Assembly: GCA_934047225.1 (NCBI GenBank) | Contig: OW203985.1 | Coordinates: forward strand, 3,737,501 to 3,801,500 | Reading direction: 5' to 3' | Length of the DNA stretch: 64,000 bases | DNA from: Ypsolopha sequella | Lineage: Eukaryota; Arthropoda; Insecta; Lepidoptera; Ypsolophidae | The notes under the pieces: generated by a model | Database searches by the model: none | What the model was told of the DNA's origin: nothing | What the model saw: only the letters and a program-made list of their open reading frames with translations | Made by a program: the position numbers and the translations under genes | Part shown: one piece after another, positions 47,341 through 58,009 of the stretch | Layout: the number at the start of each line of letters is the position of its first letter | How positions within the stretch are numbered: position 1 is the stretch's first letter

Positions 47341-47461
47341 CATTAAAGCAGGGGAAAGGTTCTGATTGGTTATCTTAGCGGTGTTATAATAAATTGGGCC
47401 AATCACAACGCAGAATCTCGGTGTTGTAATGTAATATTTTAACCTTGGACAAACAATGTAG
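47341..47461 (+). repeat. Repeat shared with 3030-3215
   Basis: 'ataataaattgggccaatca' and 'acgcagaatctcggtgtt' match the earlier copy. It leads directly into the palindrome. Confidence 0.45.
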
Positions 47462-47560
47462 TTTATTTTACTACAAAATGTAATTTTAACATCAAAAGTG
47501 GTTTTATAAGACTTATAAAACCACTTTTGATATTAAAATTACATTTTGTAGTAAAATAAA
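47462..47560. repeat. 99-bp near-perfect palindrome
   Basis: Centred on the A at 47511. The arms ('taaaaccacttttgat' and so on) pair over 49 bp with one visible mismatch. Probably a foldback element end. Confidence 0.8.
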
Positions 47561-47946
47561 ATATATTTAAACATGGTATTTGCATGTCCGAAATCACAAA
47601 ACTTGATTAGATATGACGCCACAAAACTAAACGTCGCAATTTTTGCCAAACCCCACGTTTCCTGTCTCTATAAGGTTTTCTTTGGCAAGATAAAAAGGTA
47701 TCTATAAATATCAGTAGGTTTTCCTTCTAGGGTTAGGAATTTGTTGTGCTTTGAATTTTAATTCTGAGCTGACTTGAAAATAAACTTAAACCTTATTGAT
47801 TTGTTGAGTACGCTATTAGAATATTGAAGGCGGCTTTTGGGTTTGAATACAAAATAAGCAATGATATTTGAGAAAAAGGTAGAAAGGTTATAAAAACGAT
47901 CCGCAAGTGGCACGTTAAAACTTGGCTAATTGGCTAACCTAAACTC

Positions 47947-48091
47947 AGTGTCACGTCGATAAAAACACTGAATCCATTATTAATATATATATATATATAT
48001 TCAGTTATTCAGTGTTTTTAAAACACTGAATCCAGTATTAATATATATATATATATATTCAGTTATTCAGTGTTTTTATCGACGTGACACT
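47947..48091. mobile_element. Foldback element made of two hairpin units
   Basis: Outer inverted repeat 'agtgtcacgtcgataaaaac' and 'actgaat' with its exact inverse at 48065-48091. The interior contains the head-to-tail motif 'aaacactgaatcca', then an AT tract and 'attcagttattcagtgtttt', twice, so each half is also a hairpin. AT microsatellites lie at 47983-48000 and 48042-48058. Confidence 0.75.
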
Positions 48092-48299
48092 ATGATCATG
48101 TATCTGCAGTAGGCTTAGAGGATATTCAGTTCTTTTTAATTTATTTATTTATCCATCTTACATCTACCTTTACAAGTTTTCACTCAAGACGATAGAATAA
48201 TATGAAAAACTGAAGCAAATCTATACACAATAAAAAAACACACATAAATTATTACGATAGTACTTATTTATTTCTGTGAAATAATGAATAATGACATTG

Positions 48300-48714
48300 T
48301 GTTAAGTTACTAGTTTAATAACTCCTTTAATATTATATTTTCACCTGAACTTACGATTTTGCATTTGGATCTTCCGGCAACTATTGCTACTCAATTATAC
48401 GAGTATATGAAAATGTTGCTGGAAATACAATCTCTTCTAAAAGAAAATAATGTCGTAATTAAAGATAAATGCAGTAATTGCAATGCATCTCATTTTAATT
48501 TTTTCGAGATGTCAGCTGAATTTAAAACAAGTTTCAGTTGTTCCGTTTGCAAGGGAATGTTGTTCACGATAACTTTTGAATCAGATGATGTCGAATAAGG
48601 AACTATAGAAATTGTGCGTTTTGTACTCAGCAATTTCGAATCTTCTTCACTGGTTGTATAAGGTGATGAAGTAATGTATTTACTGTCGGTATAGTCAGAT
48701 TCTGAGTTAGACAT
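48300..48714. other. Ambiguous coding candidate on either strand
   Basis: Plus strand: an open frame without ATG to 48598 carries two CxxC pairs ('CSNC', 'CSVC') as in a small zinc ribbon. Minus strand: 48490-48714 starts at a good ATG with a Ser/Asp/Glu-rich sequence ('MSNSESDYTDSKY'). The two overlap, so at most one is real. No splice or repeat evidence decides between them. Confidence 0.25.
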
Positions 48715-49640
48715 TATTCAAAATACTTTATTTAAACATTATTATGATATTAATTATAGTGATTTATTATAAATATTATTATAGTGATTTAAATACCCAA
48801 CATTAGTGCCGTTTTCATTAGCTCCATCATTGATAAGGGTGATTTTATGAAATTGAAAGAGGAAGATGACATGCTGCATTATATATGCGAACAATCTAAA
48901 TGGTAGAGTGCTGTCGAGAGTCACGACCCAGAAGATTGTGGCTGAGAGATCGTGGTCCAACACCAAGTTAGAGAAACTGTTAAGCAAACATTGTTGCCTT
49001 TTACCTGAAATAATAATAAAAACAACATTTTATTGATCGTTTAAGTCTATGGATTAATGGACGCTTTCTGAAAAAAAAACATTTACCACCTTAAAAGAAA
49101 AAAGGGTTTACAATATAAGCTATGTAAACCCTTTTATCGTATTTCAAAATCCAAATAAATATAGTTTTTAAAGCTTTAACGAATTAGTATTTTTAACATT
49201 TTTAAAAATCTCAATTTTGGGCGTTCCTAAACATGGTGTGCATAATAAGGTCCGTGCCGTTTTTAAGTTGGTTGGCGCAAAAGCAAGCATTAATGACCTC
49301 AAAGGTATAAAATATGAACATAACTCTTGGGCCGTGGGGTTCGGAAGCGCGGCGACTTCATAACGAAATTTCGTCGCGCTTGGTCGACGCTTCAGGGACG
49401 CTTCATACTTTTCGCTCAAGTTATTTACCTACACTATACACACGCGCACTGGCTTGTCCGCACACGCTTGTGTGTGTGCGTAAGCTAGTCTAGGGCTGGC
49501 AGCAAGCGTGTAAGCGTCGTCAATCGAGAGGGATAACATTATAAGTCAGCAACTTATGATTCTCTTCCTAAATTTTAGCGTAGTTAACCCCTAGGTCCTA
49601 GTTCTGGTTCCCCATGGATTAATTTGTATTAAAAATATAT
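48715..49640. other. Gene-less stretch
   Basis: Short open frames on the minus strand (48754-48987, 49168-49419) lack motifs. No repeat boundary recognised. Confidence 0.35.
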
Positions 49641-49975
49641 ATATATCGTCACGATCTGAATTCCCGAGGGGGTGTCAGAGGTGTTTCGAGTGTGAACCTT
49701 GAAATGCAAGTCACAGTCCACACTCCGTACATCCGCGTTTCACCTACAAATATTACGTCCCAACGTGATGGGTGGTGAGCTCTATCGCCGTACTTCGGGC
49801 ACAAATACATGCTTTTTAGGACATGCAGGTTTCGTAAGTGGTAAGTACCTACCTATTAGCAAATACTATGCACATTATGTAAATTTCGAAAAACTCATTG
49901 GTGCATGCCCGACCGGGGATTGAAACTGGATCTCAAGATTGAGAGGCCAGCGTTCTACCTCTGAGTTACCACGCC
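49641..49975 (-). repeat. tRNA-derived SINE, near-complete
   Basis: On the minus strand: head 'gtggtaactcagaggtagaa' and 'ccagtttcaatccccggtcg' (A and B boxes), the body, then the tail ending near 49645. An uninterrupted copy that shows the empty site used by the 6-kb element. Confidence 0.8.
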
Positions 49976-50157
49976 GCTTTTTCATTACTTTAAAAGTAAA
50001 TTAGACGGATACTTCAAACGACTTCCCGTCCGTCCAAATGGAATCAATGGCCCTTCCCTTTATGATGCCGCAACGGCGCGGCGGCGATCGTTCGACATTG
50101 CACTGGCGCAACTTTGTAACGGTGGCATGCGCGAATTTTATATGAGTAAAATTTAAA

Positions 50158-50275
50158 CATCGTCATGTCACGACACGAATCCCTTCAGAGGAGTCAGAAG
50201 TGCTTTTTAGTATGGACTGTGAAGTGCAGCTTATAGTCAATACTCTTACACCCACGCTTCACCGATGATTTTCAA
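50158..50275 (-). repeat. SINE tail fragment
   Basis: 'cgtcatgtcacgacacgaat' to 'cacgcttcaccgatgatttt': the last third of the SINE in reverse. Confidence 0.55.
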
Positions 50276-51223
50276 CACACTTTTATTAGCTTCACTTGTA
50301 TGTAACAAACAATATAACTAACAAAGCAAAATAATTTGTCCCTACATCGGATTTTGCCGATAACACAATGTACGAACAAAAACTTAACTAACAAAATTAC
50401 ATAATTGCCAAAAATCAGTATCGTAATAAAATGAAACAAAACAAAATACGCGCGCAACGAACGAGTGGTACTCGAGCTCTGCCTGCCTCCAGATTTGCCA
50501 CTAACTTGCGGGGGACCGCGGGGGACGATAAACTCGCGCGGGGAGGTCAGTGTCGCTTCTTTACGTTACGTACTTTATATTCTCTGCTTCAGGTGACCGA
50601 AAAATATAATATATATTCCTATAAAAAATGCAAAAATGTTCTTGAAAATTGAGTTCTCTTCAAATTCTTCATAGAAAACATTTCATAGGTTTGCACCTAA
50701 CACGATTTAGCATTTTCAAACTTCTTTTTCAATCTGGAATTGTTTATTTGGATAAGGTTGTACGCTAAAAAATGTATGGCGTTTAACTTACCTAAGCTTT
50801 TGCAGGGCATAACAGAAAGCTGCTTTTGCAAATATTTAACTTGTTTACTGATCAAACCTTGCATGACAGAAGGTAGGAATGTTGTGTACATTATTTCAAA
50901 AAGTGTATATCTTGGAATCATCGTAAATTGTGAAACTTTGACCTTAAAACAAAAAAAACAAATTATTAATCAAATATAACTTAATTTTTTGAGAGAGGGT
51001 GATTAGTAAATAATAATAATTGGTATAAATTAAATTTGGTTCTTGAGGGCAAGCAAATAGGTACATGACGTAAAATGATTTCAATTGGTAGGGTGCTCCT
51101 GAAATAAAAAAAATATTTTTAAACCATAATATGAAATATGAAATAAATATGAATATATAATATGAAAACCTAGAAACTTTGAAGGTTAAAAATTGGAAGT
51201 AATAAAACCTCCGAAAATAAATT
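50276..51223. other. Gene-less stretch
   Basis: AT-rich; overlapping frames on both strands at 50697-51258 without motifs. Confidence 0.35.
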
Positions 51224-51262
51224 ATAGTCGGACTCGCGCACGAAGGGTTCCGTACCATTATC
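51224..51262 (-). repeat. Dispersed repeat family 1, terminal fragment
   Basis: 'tagtcggactcgcgcacgaa' followed by 'gggttccgtaccatt', cut off by the MITE to its right. Confidence 0.55.
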
Positions 51263-51272
51263 TATAATAATA

Positions 51273-51395
51273 CAGATCGCGCCAAACTTCTAGTACGCTC
51301 GGAAGTTGCTCTTTCCAAGAACGGCGCATACTTTTTGTTCCTGCTGATGCGAATCGCCCCGTGTTTAGAGGGCCATAAAAGTTTGGCGCGATCTG
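51273..51395. mobile_element. TA-flanked MITE, 123 bp
   Basis: 'cagatcgcgccaaactt' and its exact inverse at the right end, with TA outside both (51271-51272, 51396-51397). GC-rich interior, no coding. Confidence 0.75.
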
Positions 51396-51794
51396 TACTC
51401 GTTAACTTGTAAAGCCTACTTAGCTGTGATAGTTTTCCTTCTAATTTCGTTATGAACACTACTGCCGTGATGTTTTTCACGTCTCCAAATACAACCGTTT
51501 CGCTGGCAGGGGGAGGGACACTTGACTCCAACAAAACTTTTAAGCTTAATATTTCGCAAATGAAACCCTAGATCGAAAAATGACCTTTTCATACCCCCAA
51601 TGTTTTTAAATTACCTATCCAACGACACCCCACACTAGGGGATAGACGAGAAAAAAAAATCATCCCCACTTTACGAGTAGGGGAGGTACCCTAAAATAAA
51701 ATCTTTTTCAAAATTTTACTGTACCACTATGTTAGCGTGATAAATATGTATACCCATGCCAAATTACAGCTTTCAAGTACTAATAGTCTCTAAG

Positions 51795-51880
51795 CTAAGC
51801 CGCGGACAGACAGACAGATAGACGGATATAGCGAAACTATAAGGGTTCCTTGTTGTTGACTACGGAACCGTAAAAATGAG
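51795..51880 (+). repeat. Dispersed repeat family 2 tail
   Basis: 'agccgcggacagacagacag' and 'actacggaaccgtaaaaatg'. Confidence 0.5.
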
Positions 51881-52063
51881 GTTGTTAGGATAATAAATAT
51901 AACTGTTGTAAATTAATACAGAGTTATCGATAACTGTTGTCCTTGCATTTAATTTTGCGAAAAATTAATACATCAAAAGCTAACTATTCCAACAGTTTAG
52001 CGAAAACTATTGTCAGCTATTTTTTTCGTAAACATTCAAAATTTACTGCAACTGGGACAATAG

Positions 52064-52303
52064 GATACCAAAGCTCCAAGCAATGGGAATTGGATGGAAT
52101 AGCTCCAACTGGAGAGCCGACCATCCGCCTGTGCCCAGCAGGCGTCCCACCTCTAAATCATCATCATCATCCTGCCAAGGCATCCATGACTCGTGGAAAC
52201 TCGCGTTCGGCTCACCGATACTATCAGGAAGAGCTAGATCGACTAACACTTTTAATGAAAACAAACTAGTTTTTCGGAAATCTTTCAGATCAGAAGAAAG
52301 TCG
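52064..52303 (+). CDS. Possible internal coding exon, Ser-rich product
   Basis: A 240-bp open segment bounded by an AG acceptor (52062-52063) and the donor 'tcg|gtaggt' (from 52304). In the frame through ATG 52083 it reads 'MGIGWNSSNWRADHPPVPS', a Ser-rich part with a TCA repeat, and ends '...FRKSFRSEES'. Entry and exit phases are equal, so the exon would be symmetric. G+C and codon use are above the local level. A 110-codon plus frame and a minus frame overlap it, so the strand and frame are not certain. Family unknown. Confidence 0.35.
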
Positions 52304-52547
52304 GTAGGTTAGCCTAAAAGGTTAGTTATGTTATGTTTCTGTCGATATTTGTTCCGACACAGCTAGGCTCAAGGTCGTTGGCGACTATGCCCTAGTAAAC
52401 TATGTTAGTAGGAAATATTTAATTGTTTCAAAATAATACCAATCGTATATAAAAACGTGGAATTCTAGAATGTAGTGAATATAATGAAAACAGCCTGTGT
52501 AATAGTAGGTTTCCAGTAACCACAGGTCTAAGTTGAAGGTGTTAAAT

Positions 52548-52703
52548 AGTAGTTTATGCTACAAGGGCGCAAAGGAATAAATTACGAGGACGATTTAAAA
52601 CACGAGCCTAGCGAGTATGTATGAGTATGTATGAGTAGTATGATACACGGGCGTAAGAGCAATAAATTACTATTTATTGCTCTTACGCCCGTGTATCATA
52701 CTA
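52548..52703 (+). mobile_element. MITE unit 1, copy B, with an added palindrome
   Basis: Same ends as copy A. Its right half (52636-52703) is a perfect hairpin: 'tagtatgatacacgggcgta' and its exact inverse around 'ttac', with about 32-bp arms. Copy A has only the right arm. Confidence 0.65.
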
Positions 52704-52705
52704 CG

Positions 52706-52973
52706 TTTTTCAATGCATAGTGTGAGGAAATAAAACAAATATAATTTTTTGAACTTCAAATTGTAATTGGCTCAAAAGGACTGTATCCAGAGCCGTTAAA
52801 CAGTGGAAAAAAATCATGACATTTATGGTACACAGGAAAGGCTGCAGGTTAGCCAACCATTGTAAATAAATTAAAAAAAATAATAATAATAAAGCCCTAG
52901 GGCAAAATAATCGACTTTCTGTTCGGTTTTGATGCATAAAAAGTGGGCCTTTACGAGCACATGCATTGAAAAA
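52706..52973 (+). mobile_element. MITE unit 2, copy B
   Basis: About 90% like copy A by eye: same ends, same 'aaagccctagggcaaaataa' block. It adjoins unit 1 as in copy A. Confidence 0.65.
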
Positions 52974-53062
52974 TTTATTAATACTTTCATTCGCACCATT
53001 TATATAGGAAGATAACTTACATGTTCAGGAAAATGTAAAAAAAACCTGGAAAAATCAACCAA

Positions 53063-53166
53063 TTTTGCACCGATGACTCCTAATACATAGATCATGAACT
53101 GGAAAAAAATTATAACACCGTAAGAATACTCATTTTGAAAAACATGTATACATCAAAAGAATGAAG
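53063..53166 (+). repeat. Direct repeat, left copy
   Basis: Matches 54590-54690 in the same orientation ('aacatgtatacatcaaaaga' and 'gcaccgatgactcct'), about 85% alike. Confidence 0.6.
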
Positions 53167-53540
53167 TATATTTTTTTACAATATAAAAAAATGTAACCAA
53201 ACTTTTTTTATGAGAGAATTTTTTTTATTTGGCTAATCCCAGTTAAGTTTTTAATTTCATTCTCGAAAAATAACGAAAAATACTTAAGAAATTGACTTTA
53301 TATACGAAACACTACATCACAGATTTTTATAATAGTTACGTGTTTTATGAATTATAGAAAATTTAAAAATACATGTACTATGTTCCACTACTATATTAAA
53401 GTACGATTACGCTACCGGTTTCATTTATTTATCGACATCTTCAGGCGAAAACAATTAGAATACAGTCACAATTACATATATGTCTGTTAATGATTATAAA
53501 TAATGTTTCCATTTAGTGACTAACAACAGAATTATCAATA
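53167..53540. other. Spacer with a Penelope/LINE-like tail motif
   Basis: 'ctaccggtttcatttatttat' and 'cgacatcttcaggcgaaaac' near 53412-53452; no ORF. Confidence 0.3.
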
Positions 53541-53542
53541 TA

Positions 53543-54586
53543 CAGGATGGAAAAAATTTAAGGGCCCTGGAGGGGAACTACCTTAAATCCTTTAGTTAGC
53601 TCATTTTACTGAAAGGAATCATTCCTTAATTTTTTAAAAGAAACAAAACTGCATTCAAAGATATTCTGAAATTCGCTTGTGTCACCCGGGAATCGAACCA
53701 ACTAAAAATTTAAAAAATAAACCCTCGCTATTTTATAATACGAATCGGTAGGATTATTGTTCAGAATAAAATTTGTCTAATAAACATTTGGTCTTACAAT
53801 CATCTGTTGTACGACATACTCATGAAATTAAATATTTATTACAAGTTCTTTGTTAACAATACCTAGTACTGTTCACTTGTAACAATAAAATGACACGTTA
53901 TAATGTTCTTATCCCTCTTACATCCAAAGACATTGTATGAAGTACAAGCTTGCTAATATTATTTATCTTAAATACCGTGTTGAAGACTGCAATAAGAAAA
54001 TCGTTAAATGGTAATAATAAATGTATGCAGAGCACAATTACTTCTTGCAGTAGGCGTACTGACGAATAGTTTAAAAAAGGAATGTATATTTTTGCAACGC
54101 GGAGCAACAAATTTGAAGTTCTAACTATAACTTTCAACATTTTTAAAATCGATAAAAGTAATCGTTCAAATTTCAAAATTTGTTTTGTTTTGCTTTCATT
54201 CCGTGCTGTCATTGTGTAATAACAGCGTATCATTATTACTTCACAAGTGAACAGTACTAGGTATTGTTAATATAGAACTTGTAATATATTCAATTTCATG
54301 GGTATCTCGTACAACAGATGAGTGTAAGACTTTAGTTTAGTAGACAAATTTTATCTTGAACAATAATCCTACCGATTCGTATAATAAAATAGCGAGGGTT
54401 TATTTTTTTAATTTTTAGTTGGTTTAGTTCCCGGGTGAGACAAGCAAATTTTAGAAGATCTTTGAATGCAGTTTTGTTTCTTTTAAAAAATAAAGGAATG
54501 TTTCCTTTCAGTAAAATGAGCTAACTAAAGGATTTAAGGTAGTTCCCCTCCAGGGCCCTTGCATTTTTCCACCCTGTATATTTGCA
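53543..54586. mobile_element. 1.04-kb foldback element, ~340-bp arms
   Basis: The left arm (53543-53880) and right arm (54243-54586) are reverse complements at roughly 90%. Ends 'caggatgg' / 'ccaccctg' are flanked by TA (53541-53542, 54587-54588). The loop holds a 111-codon minus frame (53898-54233) with no recognisable domain. 'cccgggaatcgaacc' in the left arm looks like a tRNA B box but is not part of a tRNA fold. Confidence 0.8.
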
Positions 54587-54589
54587 TCG

Positions 54590-54690
54590 ATGACTCCTTA
54601 TACAATGATCAAGAACAGGAAAAAATGATAACACCGTAACAATACTCATTTTGGAAAACATGTATACATCAAAAGAATGAGAGATATTTT
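54590..54690 (+). repeat. Direct repeat, right copy
   Basis: Partner of 53063-53166. It begins right after the target site of the foldback element. Confidence 0.6.
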
Positions 54691-55000
54691 ATGTTCACGA
54701 TTGCACGTGTTATTCGATAAATAACACTTACACTAGTAGTTAAACCTGAACTGTGAACTTGTGATTCGATCTTGACCAATTTGGCTCTTGTTCAAAATAA
54801 AAATTATATTTCTCTCATAATACTCGCCTACCAAATTTCATGACGTTCCGATCAAAGATACTCGAGTTATCGTCGGATAAACATTCATATATACATACAA
54901 ACATACATACATACATACATACAAACGCCGGATTGTTCAAATAGACTCTGAGAACTTTGTTTGCTTTGCTCACTCATACAATAAACAAAAATCGTAAGAA
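54691..55000 (+). repeat. LINE-like 3' tail with (CATA)n
   Basis: 'accaaatttcatgacgttcc' and 'gatactcgagttatcgtcgg' are typical of RTE-like tails. A CATA microsatellite follows at 54892-54923. Confidence 0.4.
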
Positions 55001-55442
55001 ACAGTGTTAAATGATGACGTAAATGTAAAAACTGGCCAGATATTGATAAAATGACTTGGTTTTTAAATTAATGTATGTAGGTATATTTAAACATTTATTT
55101 TCAAAACATTGCATTGCGATGCTTTAAATAACTAAAATTGACAAATTCGCATTTTGAGAACTATGATATAGTTGCCTTAATAGTATAACTACATAATCAT
55201 GACTTCTTTTAAATTTAGACATTTAATGCCCTTTACTAATTTAAAATAACAGATGTATGTGTAAAGCAAGAAGCTGGTTATAAACTTGTTGGTATAACGT
55301 ATCAACCTTACCAACCTACTTTTAAATTATTAGGGCAGATTGAAGAAAAAGGTTTTCGAATGTTTATCCCATAACCGATGTTGAAACTGTCATAATTGCA
55401 ATTTCAAAAGTATGTATGTTGGCAAGTTAAAACATAGATAAC
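55001..55442. other. Putative intron or 3' region of the receptor gene
   Basis: Lies downstream of the receptor exon on the minus strand. I looked for the TYxxxxxQ-type last exon and did not find it. Confidence 0.3.
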
Positions 55443-56156
55443 CTGCAACTTAAAGGCTGCCATCAATAAATCCATACAATAAGTTATCTCCTTGTAGATT
55501 TTAAACAATTTCTGTATCCGATGTTCAATTTCATGTTTGACGTTGTTTTCCAGTAAACGAAGTGAGATTTTGTTAGTTTCAAAATTAAGAGCAGAAATCA
55601 AATTCAAAATCTGCATATAACAGTAACCGAACATAAAGGAATCCGTTAAACCATTAAGTATCAATATAAAAGTTAGTATGTATATTATGTTGGATCTACC
55701 CGGAATCTTAAATACTGTTTTATTTTCAACAAGAGAAATGCACACTGTTAAATAAAATATAAACATAAAAATTAAAATGTTTAAATTATTTTCATTATAT
55801 AAATCTCTTGATATATGATTTATTTTATTAAAAAATATATTAATATTTTTATCTTTTTTCTTTGATACAAACACATTAATATACATTGCCACAAATGCTA
55901 CAGTGTAAATTAGAATTTTTTCTTGCAAAAATACTGAATAAAATAGATAGATAAAGGAGGCAATTTGAACAGTCACGGAAAAAATCGAAAAGGTTCTGAT
56001 GACGCATTTGACATGTTTGTTCAGAGTAGGTAATAACTCAAGTCTGTCGATTCCAACGAAGGCTTGAAATAAACAGATGACTTTCACAATGTTGTCTGTT
56101 TGTAAGTGTTTCTGCTTTCCAAAATAAGTGTTATGCAGAATATCGGGACGCGCCAT
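55443..56156 (-). CDS. Gustatory-receptor-like protein (7tm_7), first coding exon
   Basis: 238 codons from ATG at 56154-56156, ending 'MAAFKLQ' just before a GT donor (55442-55441) in phase 0. Reading through gives a stop 12 codons later (55404). The peptide has an N-terminal 'QAFVGIDRLEL' segment as in many insect Grs. Several hydrophobic spans follow: about 50-70, 80-96, 125-143 and 157-182. A charged amphipathic stretch then runs to 'YCMDLLMAAFKLQ', where Gr proteins reach the loop before TM6-TM7. Full Grs have about 350-450 residues, so TM6-7 and the TYxxxxxQF signature should be on later exons; none were found here. Family role: ligand-gated cation channel of taste neurons. The AT-rich codon use and lack of stops argue for a real exon, but loss of the 3' exons (pseudogene) is possible. 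Confidence 0.6.
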
Positions 56157-56440
56157 TTGGTGATTTTTTTATTTAATTTTGTTATTAACTTAGCAGCACA
56201 ACCTTAACCTCCAAACAGTAGCAACGATACTAAGTTAAACCCTATGCATAGCAACATAATATAGCGTTACATATTAACCAGTCTAACTTTTTTCTCTATA
56301 TGAAATGCAACGTCTGTGCGTCTATCTACTTAGGAGCTGGATGATGACGAGTTATATTTTTTGAAGTGAAATCTTTGGTAGGTACGTGGAGCAATTTTTC
56401 TACCTAGTGTCGTTACGATGTAACCTGCTCTCGGAGCTGC
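56157..56440. other. Upstream region of the receptor exon
   Basis: No recognisable promoter or repeat. Confidence 0.3.
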
Positions 56441-57220
56441 TCTAACCAGGTCAACTACGTTAAATGGGCAGACGGAGTGTAGGGGAAGTACACGGTGAAG
56501 TGTGGAGTGAAACCAGAGGGTTGAAGCTTAAGTTTAGGCTGTTTAACGAGCTCGTTGCCTGTCTCAGTAGCATGCGTGTCGGGTGACACATAAGTGATGT
56601 CTCAGAAAATAACATCAGTTATGCTGATGACATGGTGATGCTGGGACCGACGGCGACGGTGGGTGCACTCAGGAAACCTCTATGAGGCATATGCAGGGTC
56701 AGACGGCCTAATATACAACGCCAAAAAAAGCGACAGGACAGGAAATAAGTGCCTTAGTGTAATTCCGTTTCTGATCCTCAAAGGTACTACACTCGAGAGG
56801 GTCACAAAGTTTTAACAGACGACCTCAAGGATGACGAGGATAAAGAGAGGGAGCGCATGGCGTTGGCAGTGAAAAGTAACATGATTGCCTGGAGGTTGGC
56901 TCGATGTACATGAGACGTCAAGATCACGCTCTTGCGAGCTTACTGTCAATCACTTTACTCGAGCAGCCTCTGGTGTAAATACTCTTAATAACGCTTTCAG
57001 GTTGCTGTTGAGGCTGCCCCGCTTTTGCTGTGCGTCCGGAAAGTTTTGCCAAAGCATGCGTGAACGGTTTCCTGGTCATAAGGCGTAAGCGAGCTGCATC
57101 ACTGACACGCAGAGTGTGGGCCAGCGACTACGGCATCCTCCAGGCGGTGGTGGACAGCTGCGACTCTCCTGTGCTGTGGCACTGTGTACTAGTGGCCCTT
57201 GGCTAAATTTTTACTGTAAT
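56441..57220 (+). pseudogene. LINE reverse transcriptase, decayed C-terminal half
   Basis: Frames read 'VNYVKWADGV' and 'GKYTVKCGVK' near 56450-56510, then 'NELVACLSSMRVG' and 'NNISYADDMVMLGPT' (YADD, catalytic, 56620-56631), and after frame changes 'LLRLPRFCCASGKF' near 57010-57050. This order is that of the RT palm and the C-terminal region of a CR1/Jockey-type LINE. Stops and frame changes are frequent. The 5' half is missing, as in ordinary 5'-truncated LINE copies. Confidence 0.8.
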
Positions 57221-57380
57221 ATTATTTTAATTTTAAAAATACTAACATAGTTTATAAGATCATTGTTACTAACATTTATGGATCATTGTTATCTGTAATA
57301 AATTGAATATTATTATTATTAAGAATAAATAAATAATAATTATGAATAAATAATAATTATGAATAAATAATATATTCCTT
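57221..57380 (+). repeat. LINE 3' UTR and AT-rich tail repeat
   Basis: AT-rich sequence ending in repeats of 'aataaataataattatg' (57325-57372), continuous with the RT remnant. Confidence 0.55.
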
Positions 57381-57572
57381 CTTTACCTTCACCTTTCGAC
57401 TTTTGAAGATGAGAGAAGGTTTCTGGGGGATATGCGTCGCGAGCAAAAAGTTAGCTTATACGTAAAGTAATTACAGCCCCAATGGGCTGTGGCACTACTA
57501 GATCATAGATAGGCACAAAGTATACCGTAAATAAGGACTACATAATCAACTGAGTGATTAAACTGAAGGAAG
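57381..57572. other. Short gene-less spacer
   Basis: No feature seen. Confidence 0.3.
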
Positions 57573-57960
57573 TCGAGAGTGAGTCAAATTCACAACGAGG
57601 GTTCCGTATTAAATTTAAGAAATAGAAATGTAAACTTTATTATAATGTAAACGATTAAATTACAAATAAAAAAAGATATAATAAGTTTAAGCAGACTAAT
57701 CGAATGGGCGAAGTTAGGCATGTATTTATTTTTATATTTTGTGTAGTACATAAGTAGCTTTTGTGTGTATCGTAAATACATTATTCTTTAAACTAAATTT
57801 ACTTTCAATTTAGTTGTTTTGAGTTTTTAAATATAAGCAAGCCTAAAATATAATTTAACTGAAAATATTGTATTTTGATGTTTTATTAAGTTTAATTATT
57901 AAATAAGACCTTACGTGCAATAAATATAAATCTATGAACCTACATTGCAAAATAAAGTAT
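57573..57960 (-). repeat. Dispersed repeat family 1, degraded
   Basis: Begins 'gagagtgagtcaaattcaca' and 'gagggttccgtatt'; the rest is AT-rich and not alignable by eye. Confidence 0.35.
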
Positions 57961-58009
57961 TCATTCATTATATTTATTTCAAAAGAGAGTAAAATCCGTA
58001 TCCGTGTCT

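Noticed and set aside
53680..53705. B-box-like sequence 'cccgggaatcgaacc' suggesting a tRNA
   Set aside because: It lies in a foldback arm, no acceptor stem or anticodon arm can be formed around it, and the other arm has a different base in the motif.
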